64,000 bases of DNA from Deltaproteobacteria bacterium (GCA_013349295.1 DUZW01000001.1:1-64000), one strand, 5' to 3'; counted from the first letter of the stretch, positions 24,590-35,599 are shown. Made by a program: numbers and translations. The notes: a model not told the origin generated them from the sequence alone.

Positions 24590-25993
24590 TTATCCGGCCA
24601 CGGTTTTTTTGCGAGACCACTCAGGAGCCTGCAAAACCGAAAAAAGAAAATCCTCCAGGATCAAATATTCCGGCAGACCGGAGCCTTTCAGCCGATATTC
24701 CGCCTCCAGCAGAGCGGCACGGGCCTGTTTCAAGGCCGCCAGGGTAAACCGCTCCGCCTGCTGAAAACTCTTGTATACGGCAAAAGGGTGCCCGCCCAGC
24801 ACCTTCTGCTGTGGGCCAAGACTCTCTTGCAACTGCGGAAGAAGACCTTTTTGAAAGGCGGCATAGGAGATACCCTCGGGATATGCGGGGGCGGGCTGTT
24901 CGATAATGGCGCGCACCAGCAGCAGCTTACGGAGAAAATTACGCAACCCCGCCACCACGATGAGCGGATGCACCCCATTTTCCTTGAGGCGGTGGGAAAT
25001 CGTCAGCGAAGCGGCCAAATCATGATTGCCAAAGGCCTCGTTCAGCTCGTACAAGGCCTCTTCCCGGGTCCGACCGACCATGGCATTGAGATCGTCCATG
25101 GTGACGGTCGCCGCCTCGCCCACGGACAAGGCCAGTTTTTCCGTCTCCATGGCCAAAGCCACCGGATGAAAGCCAACCCGTTCAAGCAGGACCGGCAAGG
25201 CCCTCGCTTCCAACTTTTTCCCGAACCTGGCCAGATTCTGCTGGACAATCTCCTTGAGCAGGGCGTCCTGATCCTTGCGCGCCGTGGAGCTGGACCCGGC
25301 ATCCACGGACAGATCCACAACCACACAATTTTTTTCAAGATACTTGAAGAGCTTCTTGCGCTTATCCGCCGCCTCGGCCAGCAGAATCAAAGTATTGCCC
25401 GCCGGAATCCCCGCCTCCAAGGCCGCCGTCAACAACTCCGCCCCGTCACTCTTGGGCGCGGACAGCGAGCCGCTCCCTTCGCTCGCGACACAGGCCTCCC
25501 CCACCCAGTCCAAATCCTCCGGCTTGGCGAAACCGAAAAGCTCCTGCCAGCGTCCGGGGGGGCAGGCGCCCATCTCCTCTTTCTCCCAATCAGCCGGGGA
25601 AAGATCGGCCAGCGCCAACATCTGCGTCAGATACCGCAGCGCCTTTTTCGGTTCCTTCCCGCCCCACGCCTTGCACGCCTTGTCCCAGAGGGTGCCGGCC
25701 ACAACCTTGGAGTAGAGAATCTGGGAGTCCATCACCCGGATAACCTGTCTGGCACCGAACAGGCTGTAGGTCTTGAGCATATTAACCGTGGCGCCCATCT
25801 CTTCCTGGTCGCCATCGATGGTCTTCAAGTTATTGGCGCGTTGGCTCTCATCGGGCAGCAGGCGGCAGATCAGCTCATTGGCGATCTCCTGACACAGATA
25901 CCGCTCGCCGAACAGAAGATAGACCGGGGCTGTTTCCCCGCGCTCCACCCCCTTCAACAGCGGAGTTACTTCCTGTCGTTTATAAACCGCCAT
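24590..25993 (-). CDS. holA: DNA polymerase III delta subunit (HolA-like), enlarged
   Basis: HolA opens the sliding clamp within the clamp loader. The protein has the delta opening 'TAPVYLLFGERYLCQEIANELI', 'MLKTYSLFGARQVIRVMD', 'ADKRKKLFKYLEKNCVVVDLS', and the C-terminal collar domain 'HPLIVVAGLRNFLRKLLLVRAI'. At 467 residues it is well above the usual 330-350. The extra length is mainly about 90 residues between residue 100 and 190 (from 'LWDKACKAWGGKEPKK' to 'SAPKSDGAELL'), inserted between the parts of domain I. Assignment is good; the insert is unexplained. Confidence 0.85.
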   Translation of the reverse strand: MAVYKRQEVTPLLKGVERGETAPVYLLFGERYLCQEIANELICRLLPDESQRANNLKTIDGDQEEMGATVNMLKTYSLFGARQVIRVMDSQILYSKVVAGTLWDKACKAWGGKEPKKALRYLTQMLALADLSPADWEKEEMGACPPGRWQELFGFAKPEDLDWVGEACVASEGSGSLSAPKSDGAELLTAALEAGIPAGNTLILLAEAADKRKKLFKYLEKNCVVVDLSVDAGSSSTARKDQDALLKEIVQQNLARFGKKLEARALPVLLERVGFHPVALAMETEKLALSVGEAATVTMDDLNAMVGRTREEALYELNEAFGNHDLAASLTISHRLKENGVHPLIVVAGLRNFLRKLLLVRAIIEQPAPAYPEGISYAAFQKGLLPQLQESLGPQQKVLGGHPFAVYKSFQQAERFTLAALKQARAALLEAEYRLKGSGLPEYLILEDFLFSVLQAPEWSRKKTVAG

Positions 25994-26094
25994 CCATTTT
26001 CCTTAATCGTCCTCAGCAGCCGCAAGGACGGAGGACATGCTTCCTGTTGACTGAGCCGGCCCTTGTTGATACTCTCAAAAAGCTATTGCGTTAA

Positions 26095-26118
26095 CATGGC
26101 TCCGTTACGGTCCTTATG
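26095..26118 (+). repeat. R2 core repeat upstream of the epimerase gene
   Basis: GGCTCCGTTACGGTCCTTATGCC matches the R2 core on the plus strand, about 110 bp upstream of the epimerase ATG and in the same orientation as that gene. A TATAAT (26151-26156) lies between the repeat and the gene and may be its -10 element, though no good -35 is visible. Confidence 0.5.
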
Positions 26119-26226
26119 CCATTCGTATCATGCGAATAGCACGATTTATGTATAATGGCTTAAGTACTGTGTCTCGTTGCCCTTGTCACTGAAAAAAAAC
26201 CCTGACATGGCCGGCAGCCTTCAACA

Positions 26227-27423
26227 ATGAATAACCCCGGAAAAACAAACATGACGCCAGTCGCAGCTGAAAAAACAGGTGTACTCGTCGGCGGTTCAGG
26301 CCTGCTCGGCGGCACCCTGCTGTATTATTTCAAAACCCAGACCGAGGGGAGGATCAGCGTCCTCGCCCCCAACAGCAAAAAACTCAGCCTCCGGGACCCG
26401 GACGACATCCGCCGCTATTTTGAAAAGGCAAAACCCGCCTTTATCATCAATTGCGCCATTGCCGCCATCGACAGCGACCCGCATCTTGCTTACGAAATCA
26501 ACTACCTGGGCACGGTCTATCTGGCCAAGGCCGCCCAGGAGCTCGGCATTCCGTACATCCACCTGAGTTCAGCCGCCGTCATGCCGATCGGCCGGAATCT
26601 GGACGAAGAAAAGCGCCTGCCGCTGCGCCCGGATCTGCCCAACTACACCAAGGCCAAGCTCATGGCCGAGCTGACCCTCGAACATCTGCGCAGGGTCAAG
26701 GGCCTTGATTACACCGCGATCCGGCTGGGCATTGTCTATGGTGCCCACGACCATAAAATCCAAGGCTTTCAGCGTTTGTTTTTCGCCATTATCGACCGCT
26801 CCATGCCGATGCTGTTCACCAGGCGCGATGCCCTGCACTCCTATTCAAACGCAAAAAAACTGCCCTATTTCATCGCGCACCTTCTGGAAAACCGGGCCGA
26901 GTTTTCCGGCCAGATTTACAACTTTGTCGATCCGAACCCCGTACTCCTGAGCCAGCTCATCCTCACCATCAAGTCCTACCTTGAGCTGAAAACCCCACGG
27001 GAAATCTATCTGCCTTACCCCGTGGCAAAATTCGGCATGGGGATCATGGCCCGGCTGGTACGGATGATAACCCGGCTCGGCATCGATGCGCGCATGCCTG
27101 CCGAGCTGATGTTTTTAAAAAATTTCTATGAAACCCAGACCTTGTCCGCCGCCAAACTGCGAAATTCAAGCTTCAGCGATCCCGATCCGGGGGCGACAAT
27201 CTTCAGCGAACTCCCTGCTCTTATTGAATATTATGTAACCAGATGGGAGCACCTGAACCTCATCGAACCGTTCAACAAGGACTTTTTCGACCCCCGCAAG
27301 CGGGCCGAGGAATTTCTTCGCCTCCCGGACCTGCTCCTGCAGGAAATCCACCAGGAAAGCGATCTTCCTTTTCTCAAGCAATGCGCCTTGGTTGACCAGG
27401 CACCGGAGAGGAAACAACCGTAA
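26227..27423 (+). CDS. NAD-dependent epimerase/dehydratase family protein (extended SDR)
   Basis: The 398-residue protein has the extended short-chain dehydrogenase fold: nucleotide-binding 'GVLVGGSGLLGGTLLYYF', 'FIINCAIAAIDSDPHLAYEINYLGT', the catalytic 'SSAAVMPIG' and 'YTKAKLMAE' (YxxxK). The N-terminal half resembles RmlD-like dTDP-4-dehydrorhamnose reductases. The C-terminal part of about 150 residues ('KTPREIYLPYPVAKFGMGIMARLV') is less typical and could bind a lipid or sugar-nucleotide substrate. No sugar or lipid genes adjoin it, so the substrate is unknown. Start could also be the Met at 26251. Confidence 0.72.
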   Translation: MNNPGKTNMTPVAAEKTGVLVGGSGLLGGTLLYYFKTQTEGRISVLAPNSKKLSLRDPDDIRRYFEKAKPAFIINCAIAAIDSDPHLAYEINYLGTVYLAKAAQELGIPYIHLSSAAVMPIGRNLDEEKRLPLRPDLPNYTKAKLMAELTLEHLRRVKGLDYTAIRLGIVYGAHDHKIQGFQRLFFAIIDRSMPMLFTRRDALHSYSNAKKLPYFIAHLLENRAEFSGQIYNFVDPNPVLLSQLILTIKSYLELKTPREIYLPYPVAKFGMGIMARLVRMITRLGIDARMPAELMFLKNFYETQTLSAAKLRNSSFSDPDPGATIFSELPALIEYYVTRWEHLNLIEPFNKDFFDPRKRAEEFLRLPDLLLQEIHQESDLPFLKQCALVDQAPERKQP

Positions 27424-27500
27424 ATTACAGGATTCGATCTCACCGGAATGCGGGGGGAGCGATACGTTCTAAGAAAAGATTCCGTATCCGACATACCTCC

Positions 27501-28256
27501 TCAGAGGGTAAGGGTCCATTCCGCGCCAAGTTTCCGAAGAGCCGCGTGATTGGTGAGATCCAGATGCAGGGGGGTAACGGAGACATAGCCGGCAACAATG
27601 GCCTGGGCATCGGTATCTTCGCCTTCGTCCCAGAAGGGCGTCCCGCCGCCGATCCAGTAATGCTGCCGGCCCCACGGGTCAAAGGTTTCCTTGATGGCCC
27701 CATCATAGACCCGCCGTCCCTGCCGGGTAAAGCGGACACCATGTATTCCCTCCGACGGACGGTTGGGGACATTGACATTGAGAAGGGTATCCTTGGGCAA
27801 TCCCTTATCGAGGATGATCCGCGCCAGCTTGACGGCAAAGGCGGCGGCGGTTTCAAAACAAAAGGGCTCTTCTCCGACCAGGGAAACCGCCAGGGAGGGC
27901 GCGCCGAGCATGGTGCCTTCCACTGCGGCGGAGACCGTGCCGGAGTAACTGACATCGTCTCCCAGATTCGGCCCGGGATTGATGCCGGAAACAACCAGAT
28001 GGGGCTTGTGCAGCAGAATCTTGCCCACGGCAAGGGTTACGCAATCGGTGGGGGTCCCGTCAACGGAATAACGATTCGGGCCAAGCTCTTTCACCCTGAG
28101 GGGCCGCTTCATGGTGAGCGAGTGGCTGGCCGCGCTGTTGTCCTGATCCGGGGCGACAATCACTATCTGGCCGACGGCCTCTAAGGCCTTGGCGAGAACG
28201 GCAAGTCCCGGAGCACGTACCCCGTCATCGTTAGTCACAAGTATCAGTGGCGTCAT
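27501..28256 (-). CDS. surE: 5'/3'-nucleotidase SurE
   Basis: SurE removes phosphate from nucleoside monophosphates and short polyphosphates and is linked to stationary-phase survival. The start at 28256 gives MTPLILVTNDDGVRAPG, the metal-binding Asp-Asp at the usual place; the ORF-track start is 24 codons too early. Further motifs are 'VAPDQDNSAASHSLT' and 'VVSGINPGPNLGDDVSYSGTVSAA'. The length of about 251 residues is normal. An R2 repeat lies about 110 bp upstream in the same orientation. Confidence 0.94.
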   Translation of the reverse strand: MTPLILVTNDDGVRAPGLAVLAKALEAVGQIVIVAPDQDNSAASHSLTMKRPLRVKELGPNRYSVDGTPTDCVTLAVGKILLHKPHLVVSGINPGPNLGDDVSYSGTVSAAVEGTMLGAPSLAVSLVGEEPFCFETAAAFAVKLARIILDKGLPKDTLLNVNVPNRPSEGIHGVRFTRQGRRVYDGAIKETFDPWGRQHYWIGGGTPFWDEGEDTDAQAIVAGYVSVTPLHLDLTNHAALRKLGAEWTLTL

Positions 28257-28363
28257 TTTTTTCCTCGTTGCCTCCGCCCCCAATCCAGTCGTCTTTTCAT
28301 ACAAGCGGGATTCCTTGTGGGGCTGCATGTTCCGCCGTTATACCAAAATAATCAGCCGATTGA

Positions 28364-30756
<2,393 letters not shown>

Positions 30757-30797
30757 GTATGATCTGATTGTTGAACAAAGCGAGAAAGGAGCAGGAG

Positions 30798-31079
30798 ATG
30801 GCAAGAAAACGGGTGGTGGCAAGGGTTGAAGGTTTGGTCCAGGGCGTCTATTTTCGCGATTATGCCCAAAAGGAAGCCCGGAGCCTTGAATTGAGCGGTT
30901 GGGTCCGGAACCGGCTGGATGGCTCGGTGGAAGCAGTGCTTGAAGGCGAAGCGGAAAAGGTCGAGCAAATGCTTGCCTGGCTGCACACCGGCTCCCCCCA
31001 AGCCGAGGTCAAGGAGGTGCAGGTGACCGAAGAACAGCCCCTGGGCGACAAGACCGCCTTTGCCATCCGGTACAACTGA
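30798..31079 (+). CDS. acyP: Acylphosphatase
   Basis: AcyP hydrolyses acyl phosphates such as carbamoyl phosphate. The start at 30798 (MARKRVVARVEG) has AGGAGCAGGAG upstream. The family's catalytic Arg is in 'GLVQGVYFRDYAQKEA' and the catalytic Asn in 'GWVRNRLDGSVEAVLEG'. It has 93 residues, normal. It follows ligA by 41 bp. Confidence 0.95.
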   Translation: MARKRVVARVEGLVQGVYFRDYAQKEARSLELSGWVRNRLDGSVEAVLEGEAEKVEQMLAWLHTGSPQAEVKEVQVTEEQPLGDKTAFAIRYN

Positions 31080-31152
31080 TCCAGAGCACGACAGGGGCGC
31101 CGCCCCCCCAACACTCATCGTTAAAAGTTTTAGTTACGGCGTCAGCTCTAAA

Positions 31153-31181
31153 TTGACATTTTTCGGTATCTGCCGTAGAAT
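31153..31181 (+). promoter_or_regulatory. Sigma-70-type promoter for the zinc-ribbon gene
   Basis: TTGACA (31153-31158), 17 bp spacer, TAGAAT (31176-31181): a near-perfect vegetative promoter 50 bp upstream of the zinc-ribbon ATG. Confidence 0.75.
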
Positions 31182-31232
31182 CCACCCTTTTATCATAAGG
31201 GTATTACCCTCTTTATTCTGGTGAGGAGCAGC

Positions 31233-31496
31233 ATGGATACCGAAACCGCAACTCCCCGCAGGGTTCCACAAAAAAGCCGGGCGCACATCCGCTGTCCGCA
31301 CTGCGGCAACGATACCGATTTCTTTGAGATCGCCGATGGGGTTGTCCTGACTACCCGTTACTTACAAAATAGCGATGGAAGCTTTACCCAGGAAGGCGAT
31401 GAGTCACAGGTGCTGGGAGAGATCAAGTTTTTTTGTGGCGAGTGCAACCAGGACCTTTCCGAGTATCACAACCACTTCCTGGAAATGCTTTTCTGA
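31233..31496 (+). CDS. Small zinc-ribbon protein of unknown function
   Basis: The ATG at 31233 is preceded by GAGGAG; the GTG at 31221 used by the ORF track overlaps that ribosome binding site and is unlikely. The 87-residue product has two Cys pairs, CPHC near residue 21 and CGEC near residue 69, that fit a zinc ribbon, with a stretch between them containing 'DFFEIADGVVLTTRYLQNSDG'. Such proteins are common as small conserved unknowns in deltaproteobacteria. It is driven by its own strong promoter and ends at a terminator, so it is monocistronic. Confidence 0.75.
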   Translation: MDTETATPRRVPQKSRAHIRCPHCGNDTDFFEIADGVVLTTRYLQNSDGSFTQEGDESQVLGEIKFFCGECNQDLSEYHNHFLEMLF

Positions 31497-31554
31497 AGGG
31501 AGGCTACGCGGCTGTCCGCTTGGCAGGGCCGGAGGGTTAAGGAATTTTGGACGA

Positions 31555-31589
31555 AAAAAAAGGAGAAGGCAGATGCCTTCTCCTTTTTT
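31555..31589. terminator. Bidirectional terminator between the zinc-ribbon gene and dsrC
   Basis: AAAAAAGGAGAAGGCA-GA-TGCCTTCTCCTTTTTT is a perfect stem with a U tract on both strands, between two convergent genes. Confidence 0.92.
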
Positions 31590-31623
31590 CATTCAATTCT
31601 GAACGAATCGACTGGCGTGGAAA

Positions 31624-31944
31624 TTACACACAACCTGTCGGTTTCGGCAGGCCGGCCATCTTACAGGCGCCCTTGCCGGGACCGGAGGGGAACAGCTCGT
31701 AGATCCGCTTCAACGGGAAGCCGGTGGTCTTGGAAAGGATCCGGACCATGGGAGCGATACCGTTCTTCTTGTAGTAGTCCTGAAGGGTATCGATAACCTT
31801 GCGATGCTCGTCGCTCAGCTCGCTGATGCCCTCAACACCTTTTACGTATTCAATCCAGTGCTCGTTCCACTCTTCCATACCTTTGGTGAGGAAGCCGTCT
31901 TCGTCAACGGTGAAGCTTGAACCATTATGCTCGATCGTAGGCAT
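31624..31944 (-). CDS. dsrC: DsrC, sulfur carrier of dissimilatory sulfite reduction
   Basis: DsrC carries the sulfur released by DsrAB as a trisulfide between its two C-terminal cysteines and passes electrons from the DsrMKJOP complex. The 106-residue protein has the family fold and ends 'GACKMAGLPKPTGCV', with Cys94 and Cys105 separated by ten residues, as in functional DsrC rather than TusE-like relatives that lack one Cys. 'DEDGFLTKGMEEWNEHWIEYV' matches the N-terminal region. GAAGGAG precedes the ATG. It stands alone with its own promoter and terminator, as often seen; dsrAB are not in the window. This is the best single marker of a sulfate-, sulfite- or sulfur-disproportionating lifestyle. 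Confidence 0.97.
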   Translation of the reverse strand: MPTIEHNGSSFTVDEDGFLTKGMEEWNEHWIEYVKGVEGISELSDEHRKVIDTLQDYYKKNGIAPMVRILSKTTGFPLKRIYELFPSGPGKGACKMAGLPKPTGCV

Positions 31945-32020
31945 ATTTATTCTCCTTCAGTAAAATTTTAACAAAAAAAATTATTGTGAAATGTAACGTA
32001 TTCGCGCACTCAGGATGCCA

Positions 32021-32049
32021 CTATTACTATATGCTTTAACCTTTGTCAA
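32021..32049 (-). promoter_or_regulatory. Putative sigma-70 promoter of dsrC
   Basis: On the minus strand TTGACA (32049-32044) is followed after 17 bp by TAATAG (32026-32021). The -35 is perfect and the -10 is weak. The implied leader to the dsrC ATG is about 70 nt. Confidence 0.5.
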
Positions 32050-32135
32050 GCAGAGGGGGTTATTTTTTTCTCCGATACAAGCACCGGGAAAACCCTCTGA
32101 TTTAACATTATTTTTTCAATAAAACGCCAGTATTC

Positions 32136-32849
32136 TCAGGCAACCATGGCAGAGATACGGGAAAATATTTCAGGAGAAAAACCCTGTTCTTTTTCAAACA
32201 GGGCATCCAGGGTGGTCCTGGGATTAAAATTTTGCAAGGCAAGACGGGACCGTGAACGGTCAAACTGCCGTACCCAGGCAGCGATTTCTTCTTCCGTATG
32301 CAGACCGGGGGCAACGGTCATGCGGAACTCATGGGCGATACCGCTGTGAGTCAACAGATCGATACTTTTTTGAATCGCCCCCAGATCCACGGGACAACCG
32401 GTACAGCGCTCGTATTTATCCTGGATCAGCACCGCCTTGACATCCATGGCCACCATGTCCAGAAGATTGTCGGCCAGCAGTTGCGCCAACACCTCCGGCC
32501 GGCTGCCGTTGGTGTCGAGCTTGATCGCCCAGCCCTCTGCCTTGAGCCGGGCGATCATCGTGGGAAGACCAGGGGACAGGGTCGGTTCGCCGCCGGAGAT
32601 GCAAACCCCTGCCAGCCACTTTTTCCGAGCGGCCAGACGGCTGACGATCTCCTCGAAATCGATGGTCTCCATGCCTTCCGGGGCGAGGACCAGCGGGTGA
32701 TTGTGGCAGAATGGGCAACGGAAGTTGCAGCCGCCCACAAAGAGGATTGCACACAGCTTGCCGGGCCAGTCGATAAAGGAGGTCTCCAGAAACCCCTTTA
32801 TCGGCGGCAGGCAAACACAAGAGCCGGATGCTGCTTGAAAGTGCGACAA
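32136..32849 (-). CDS. nrdG: Anaerobic ribonucleotide reductase activating protein (radical SAM)
   Basis: The product generates the glycyl radical on NrdD. The core begins 'IKGFLETSFIDWPGKLCAILFVGGCNFRCPFCHNHPL', with the radical SAM triad CxxxCxxC (CNFRCPFC), then 'GVCISGGEPTLSPGL' (SAM-binding GGE) and 'DTNGSRPEVLAQLL'. Size and the longer C-terminal part ('VDLGAIQKSIDLL') fit the NrdG2 group. The ORF-track start reads through the end of the glutaredoxin-like gene in another frame; no ATG is available near the core. The TTG at 32849 has GGAG about eight bases before it and is my best guess; the GTG at 32858 is the alternative. It is third in nrdD-grx-nrdG. Confidence 0.88.
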   Translation of the reverse strand: MSHFQAASGSCVCLPPIKGFLETSFIDWPGKLCAILFVGGCNFRCPFCHNHPLVLAPEGMETIDFEEIVSRLAARKKWLAGVCISGGEPTLSPGLPTMIARLKAEGWAIKLDTNGSRPEVLAQLLADNLLDMVAMDVKAVLIQDKYERCTGCPVDLGAIQKSIDLLTHSGIAHEFRMTVAPGLHTEEEIAAWVRQFDRSRSRLALQNFNPRTTLDALFEKEQGFSPEIFSRISAMVA

Positions 32850-32865
32850 GCCACGCACTCCAAGG

Positions 32866-33180
32866 CTATCGCAGGGCGCAGCTGCCGGACTCGCAGCCTG
32901 CCTGTTTGCCAGGACGTCTTGCCGCGACGCCGCACCGGGCGGCGCGCTCCAACAGCCGGCTTTCGATGTGGGGAAACTCATGCAGGGCCGACGAATCGTC
33001 AAGCACCAGGATAGGCAACGTCTTTCTCGCCCGCTCCACCAGGCCGTGCCAGGCAAGGTGGGCCAAGGCTCCGGCGTCGTTATTGTCAAGCACTTCCACC
33101 TGAACATCCATGGCGGAAAGATCAAATTGTTTTTTCAACTGGGCGCACAGCACGCAGTCATCCTTGGTAAACAGTGTCAT
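32866..33180 (-). CDS. Glutaredoxin-like thiol redox protein in the nrd operon
   Basis: This 104-residue protein starts MTLFTKDDCVLCAQLKKQFDL, a thioredoxin-fold opening with a CxxC pair (Cys9 and Cys12), followed by 'VEVLDNNDAGALAHLAWHGL' and 'KTLPILVLDDSS', the cis-Pro strand region. Two more Cys lie in the tail (CESGSC). It lies 14 bp after nrdD and just before nrdG, so it is likely a dedicated electron donor or thiol partner of the anaerobic reductase, similar in idea to NrdH. Its use as reductant is inference from fold and position. Confidence 0.82.
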   Translation of the reverse strand: MTLFTKDDCVLCAQLKKQFDLSAMDVQVEVLDNNDAGALAHLAWHGLVERARKTLPILVLDDSSALHEFPHIESRLLERAARCGVAARRPGKQAGCESGSCALR

Positions 33181-33194
33181 ACAGACTCCCCCCT

Positions 33195-35321
33195 TTAATT
33201 ATTAAACCGGTCGATGTTCCGATAACGGTCGTGCAACTCGCCGAGCTTCCCCTTGTTCCAGCTCGAGATCTTGGTGAAATACCCGGTAATCCGGGTGATC
33301 CCGTCCACGTCTTTCGACTGGCAGTAGGGGCAGGACTCGCTCAACCCCCGGCTCGTCTTCCCGCAGGCAATGCAGGCCGTGAACTCCGGGGAAAAAGCGA
33401 TCTGGTCGTTCTGGGTATGCTTGAAGACATTGATCACAAAACCGGCCAGAGCTTCCTTGTCCGGTTGGGCCTCGCCCAACCAGATATGGGTGATGGAACC
33501 CGCCTCGATGAGGGGATGGAATAACCCTTCCTTTTCCACCCTGGAGATGGGGCTCATGTTGGCGCCCACGTTAAATAAGGTGGAGTTGCTGTAATAGACC
33601 TCCCCCTTTCCCCTGTTGCCCTGAACGACTTTTTCCGCCTCCGTGTTGAAATGGGCAAGATCCAACTTGGCAAAACGGAAGGCGGTGCTCTCGGCCGGGG
33701 TCTGCTCCAGGACGAACTTCATGTCCATGGCCTCGGCCAGCTTGCTGCAAACGATGTTCATGTGGGCAATGACCTTGAGACCGAACTTGATGGATTCATC
33801 CGACTCGTGCAGCTCCTGGCCCAGATGTACCCGGATCAGCTCGTTGAGGCCCACCATGCCGATCAGATAGGAGCAGCGGTGCAGCTTGAGATAGGGCTCG
33901 CCGTCAAGATCCATGGCCAGCAGGGAAAGTGGGCCGCCCTTGCCCAGGCTCATCAACCGCTCGATGAACTTCTTCTTCTGGCCGTGGGCCTTGGCCGCAA
34001 GCTGGAGCTTTTCGGTGAGCAAGAGAAACAGCTTGGTGTCATCCCCCTGGGCCTGGAAGGCAAGGCGCGGCAGATTGATGGTGATGTTCTGCAAGGCCGA
34101 GTAACGCATCTTCCAGGGCTGTTTGGCGTCTTCCAGATCCGAGGCCTCCAGTTTGAAGCTCAGACGGCAACATTCGGAGATCTTGGCGGTATCGCCGCGG
34201 TCAAAAACAAAATAGGTATTGCCCTTCACCGAGGCCACCTCGCAGATATGGTGCAAGAAATCCATGTGGCCGTCGGTTTTGAAGAACTTTTCAGTGATAT
34301 GCACCAACGGCTTGGGGAAGAAGAAGGGACGGCCGGCGGCATCCCCCTCTTTATAGACCTCGAACAAGGCCCAGGCAAAACGCTGCGCCTGTTTTTCGTA
34401 TTCGCCATAGGTCTTGCCGGTGTAGACCCCTCCCGGACCGATGGCGGGCACGTCCACGAAATGCTTGGGCACCTCCCAGTAGATGTTGACGTCGGAAAAG
34501 ATCGCCTGCCCCCCCCTGGCCACGGCCTGCTGGGAGAATTCGTAGATCATCATCTGGGCCAACTGCTTGACCCCGTCATCGGAAAGTTCTTCCAGGTAGG
34601 GGGCATAAAAAAGGTTGATTGCGTCCCAACCGATGGCCCCGGCAAAATGGCTTTGCAGGGAAGCAGCGAATTTAACCATATGGGCAAGGAGCACCTCGGC
34701 ATGCTTGGCCGGTTTGGCCATGGACAAGGCGTGGGGCAGATTGAGACCGAATTTCTTGATGTACTCCAAGGACTGCCCGGAACAATATGGCCGATCGATA
34801 AAACCCAGGTCATGCAGATGCAGATCGCCGCTCAAATGGGCGTCCGCCACATCCGGGGTAAAAACATGGAGCAGGGCGTACTCCTTCTTGATCCCTTCGG
34901 CCAGGGTGAGGTTGGTCGCTTCCGGGCCATGGGGCACATTGGCATTTTCCTTGTTATGCTGGACCAGCAACTGATCGACGTCATAGAGCGGCACCCCGAG
35001 ACGGGTGTGCATGCGCCGGGCCTCCTCAAGCCCCATCTCCAGGAGCTTGGCGTTGACCATTTCACGGATCAAGGGACCGGTGATGGTTTTCACCTTGCCG
35101 GCCTGGATGGTCACCTCGATATCCCGGCTGATCTTCTCGGCGGTGTCACGGTCGATAAAGGTCTCGCGCAACAGGGCATCGACGATGCGCTGCCGGTTCC
35201 AGCCGATCATGTCATCCTGGGAGGAACGGACAAAAAGGGCAATATCGGTGCTGTCTTCGTTCACTACCTGGTGCGTTCTGGCCTGGGCGGTCTCAGCTTT
35301 AAGTGGCATCACAACTCCCAT
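33195..35321 (-). CDS. nrdD: Anaerobic (class III) ribonucleoside-triphosphate reductase
   Basis: NrdD makes deoxynucleotides under anaerobic conditions. An N-terminal ATP-cone runs over about the first 110 residues ('DDMIGWNRQRIVDALLRETFID'), then the ten-stranded barrel. Near the C-terminus is the zinc site 'CIACGKTSRGLSESCPYC', followed by the glycyl-radical loop 'GITRITGYFTKISSWNKGK'. I prefer the start at 35321 (MGVVMPLKAE) because AGGAG lies eight bases before it; the track's start at 35339 would place this Shine-Dalgarno inside the gene. Total about 708 residues. Paired NrdR-type boxes lie upstream. No aerobic reductase is in the window. Confidence 0.96.
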   Translation of the reverse strand: MGVVMPLKAETAQARTHQVVNEDSTDIALFVRSSQDDMIGWNRQRIVDALLRETFIDRDTAEKISRDIEVTIQAGKVKTITGPLIREMVNAKLLEMGLEEARRMHTRLGVPLYDVDQLLVQHNKENANVPHGPEATNLTLAEGIKKEYALLHVFTPDVADAHLSGDLHLHDLGFIDRPYCSGQSLEYIKKFGLNLPHALSMAKPAKHAEVLLAHMVKFAASLQSHFAGAIGWDAINLFYAPYLEELSDDGVKQLAQMMIYEFSQQAVARGGQAIFSDVNIYWEVPKHFVDVPAIGPGGVYTGKTYGEYEKQAQRFAWALFEVYKEGDAAGRPFFFPKPLVHITEKFFKTDGHMDFLHHICEVASVKGNTYFVFDRGDTAKISECCRLSFKLEASDLEDAKQPWKMRYSALQNITINLPRLAFQAQGDDTKLFLLLTEKLQLAAKAHGQKKKFIERLMSLGKGGPLSLLAMDLDGEPYLKLHRCSYLIGMVGLNELIRVHLGQELHESDESIKFGLKVIAHMNIVCSKLAEAMDMKFVLEQTPAESTAFRFAKLDLAHFNTEAEKVVQGNRGKGEVYYSNSTLFNVGANMSPISRVEKEGLFHPLIEAGSITHIWLGEAQPDKEALAGFVINVFKHTQNDQIAFSPEFTACIACGKTSRGLSESCPYCQSKDVDGITRITGYFTKISSWNKGKLGELHDRYRNIDRFNN

Positions 35322-35385
35322 TCCCTTGCTCCTATTCAATGATTAAGAAATTAGTTAAAATCTTCCCCTCTATTTCACGCACGAA

Positions 35386-35433
35386 ACACGACCTGTAGTG
35401 TTTCGCTAAATATTATTGCACTACAGGTAGTGT
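35386..35433. promoter_or_regulatory. Paired NrdR-type boxes upstream of nrdD
   Basis: ACACGACCTGTAGTGT (35386-35401) and GCACTACAGGTAGTGT (35418-35433) are both near-palindromic 16-mers with the ACAC...GTGT frame of NrdR boxes, separated by exactly 16 bp (32 bp centre to centre). NrdR sites typically occur as such helically phased pairs before nrd operons. They lie 65-110 bp upstream of the nrdD start. Confidence 0.7.
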
Positions 35434-35599
35434 GCGAGTCAAGAAAAAAAGGACAGGAAAAAAAGAAATGGCTGATTTTCGTTTTTTTGCACGGAAAATC
35501 AATTAATTGCAGAGCAATAGCATTCAAGAAAAAGCTTACGCTTCCGAAATGGGCTGAGCCACACAGAGGGGGGAGAGAGAAATCAGGAGGTCTATCCGG

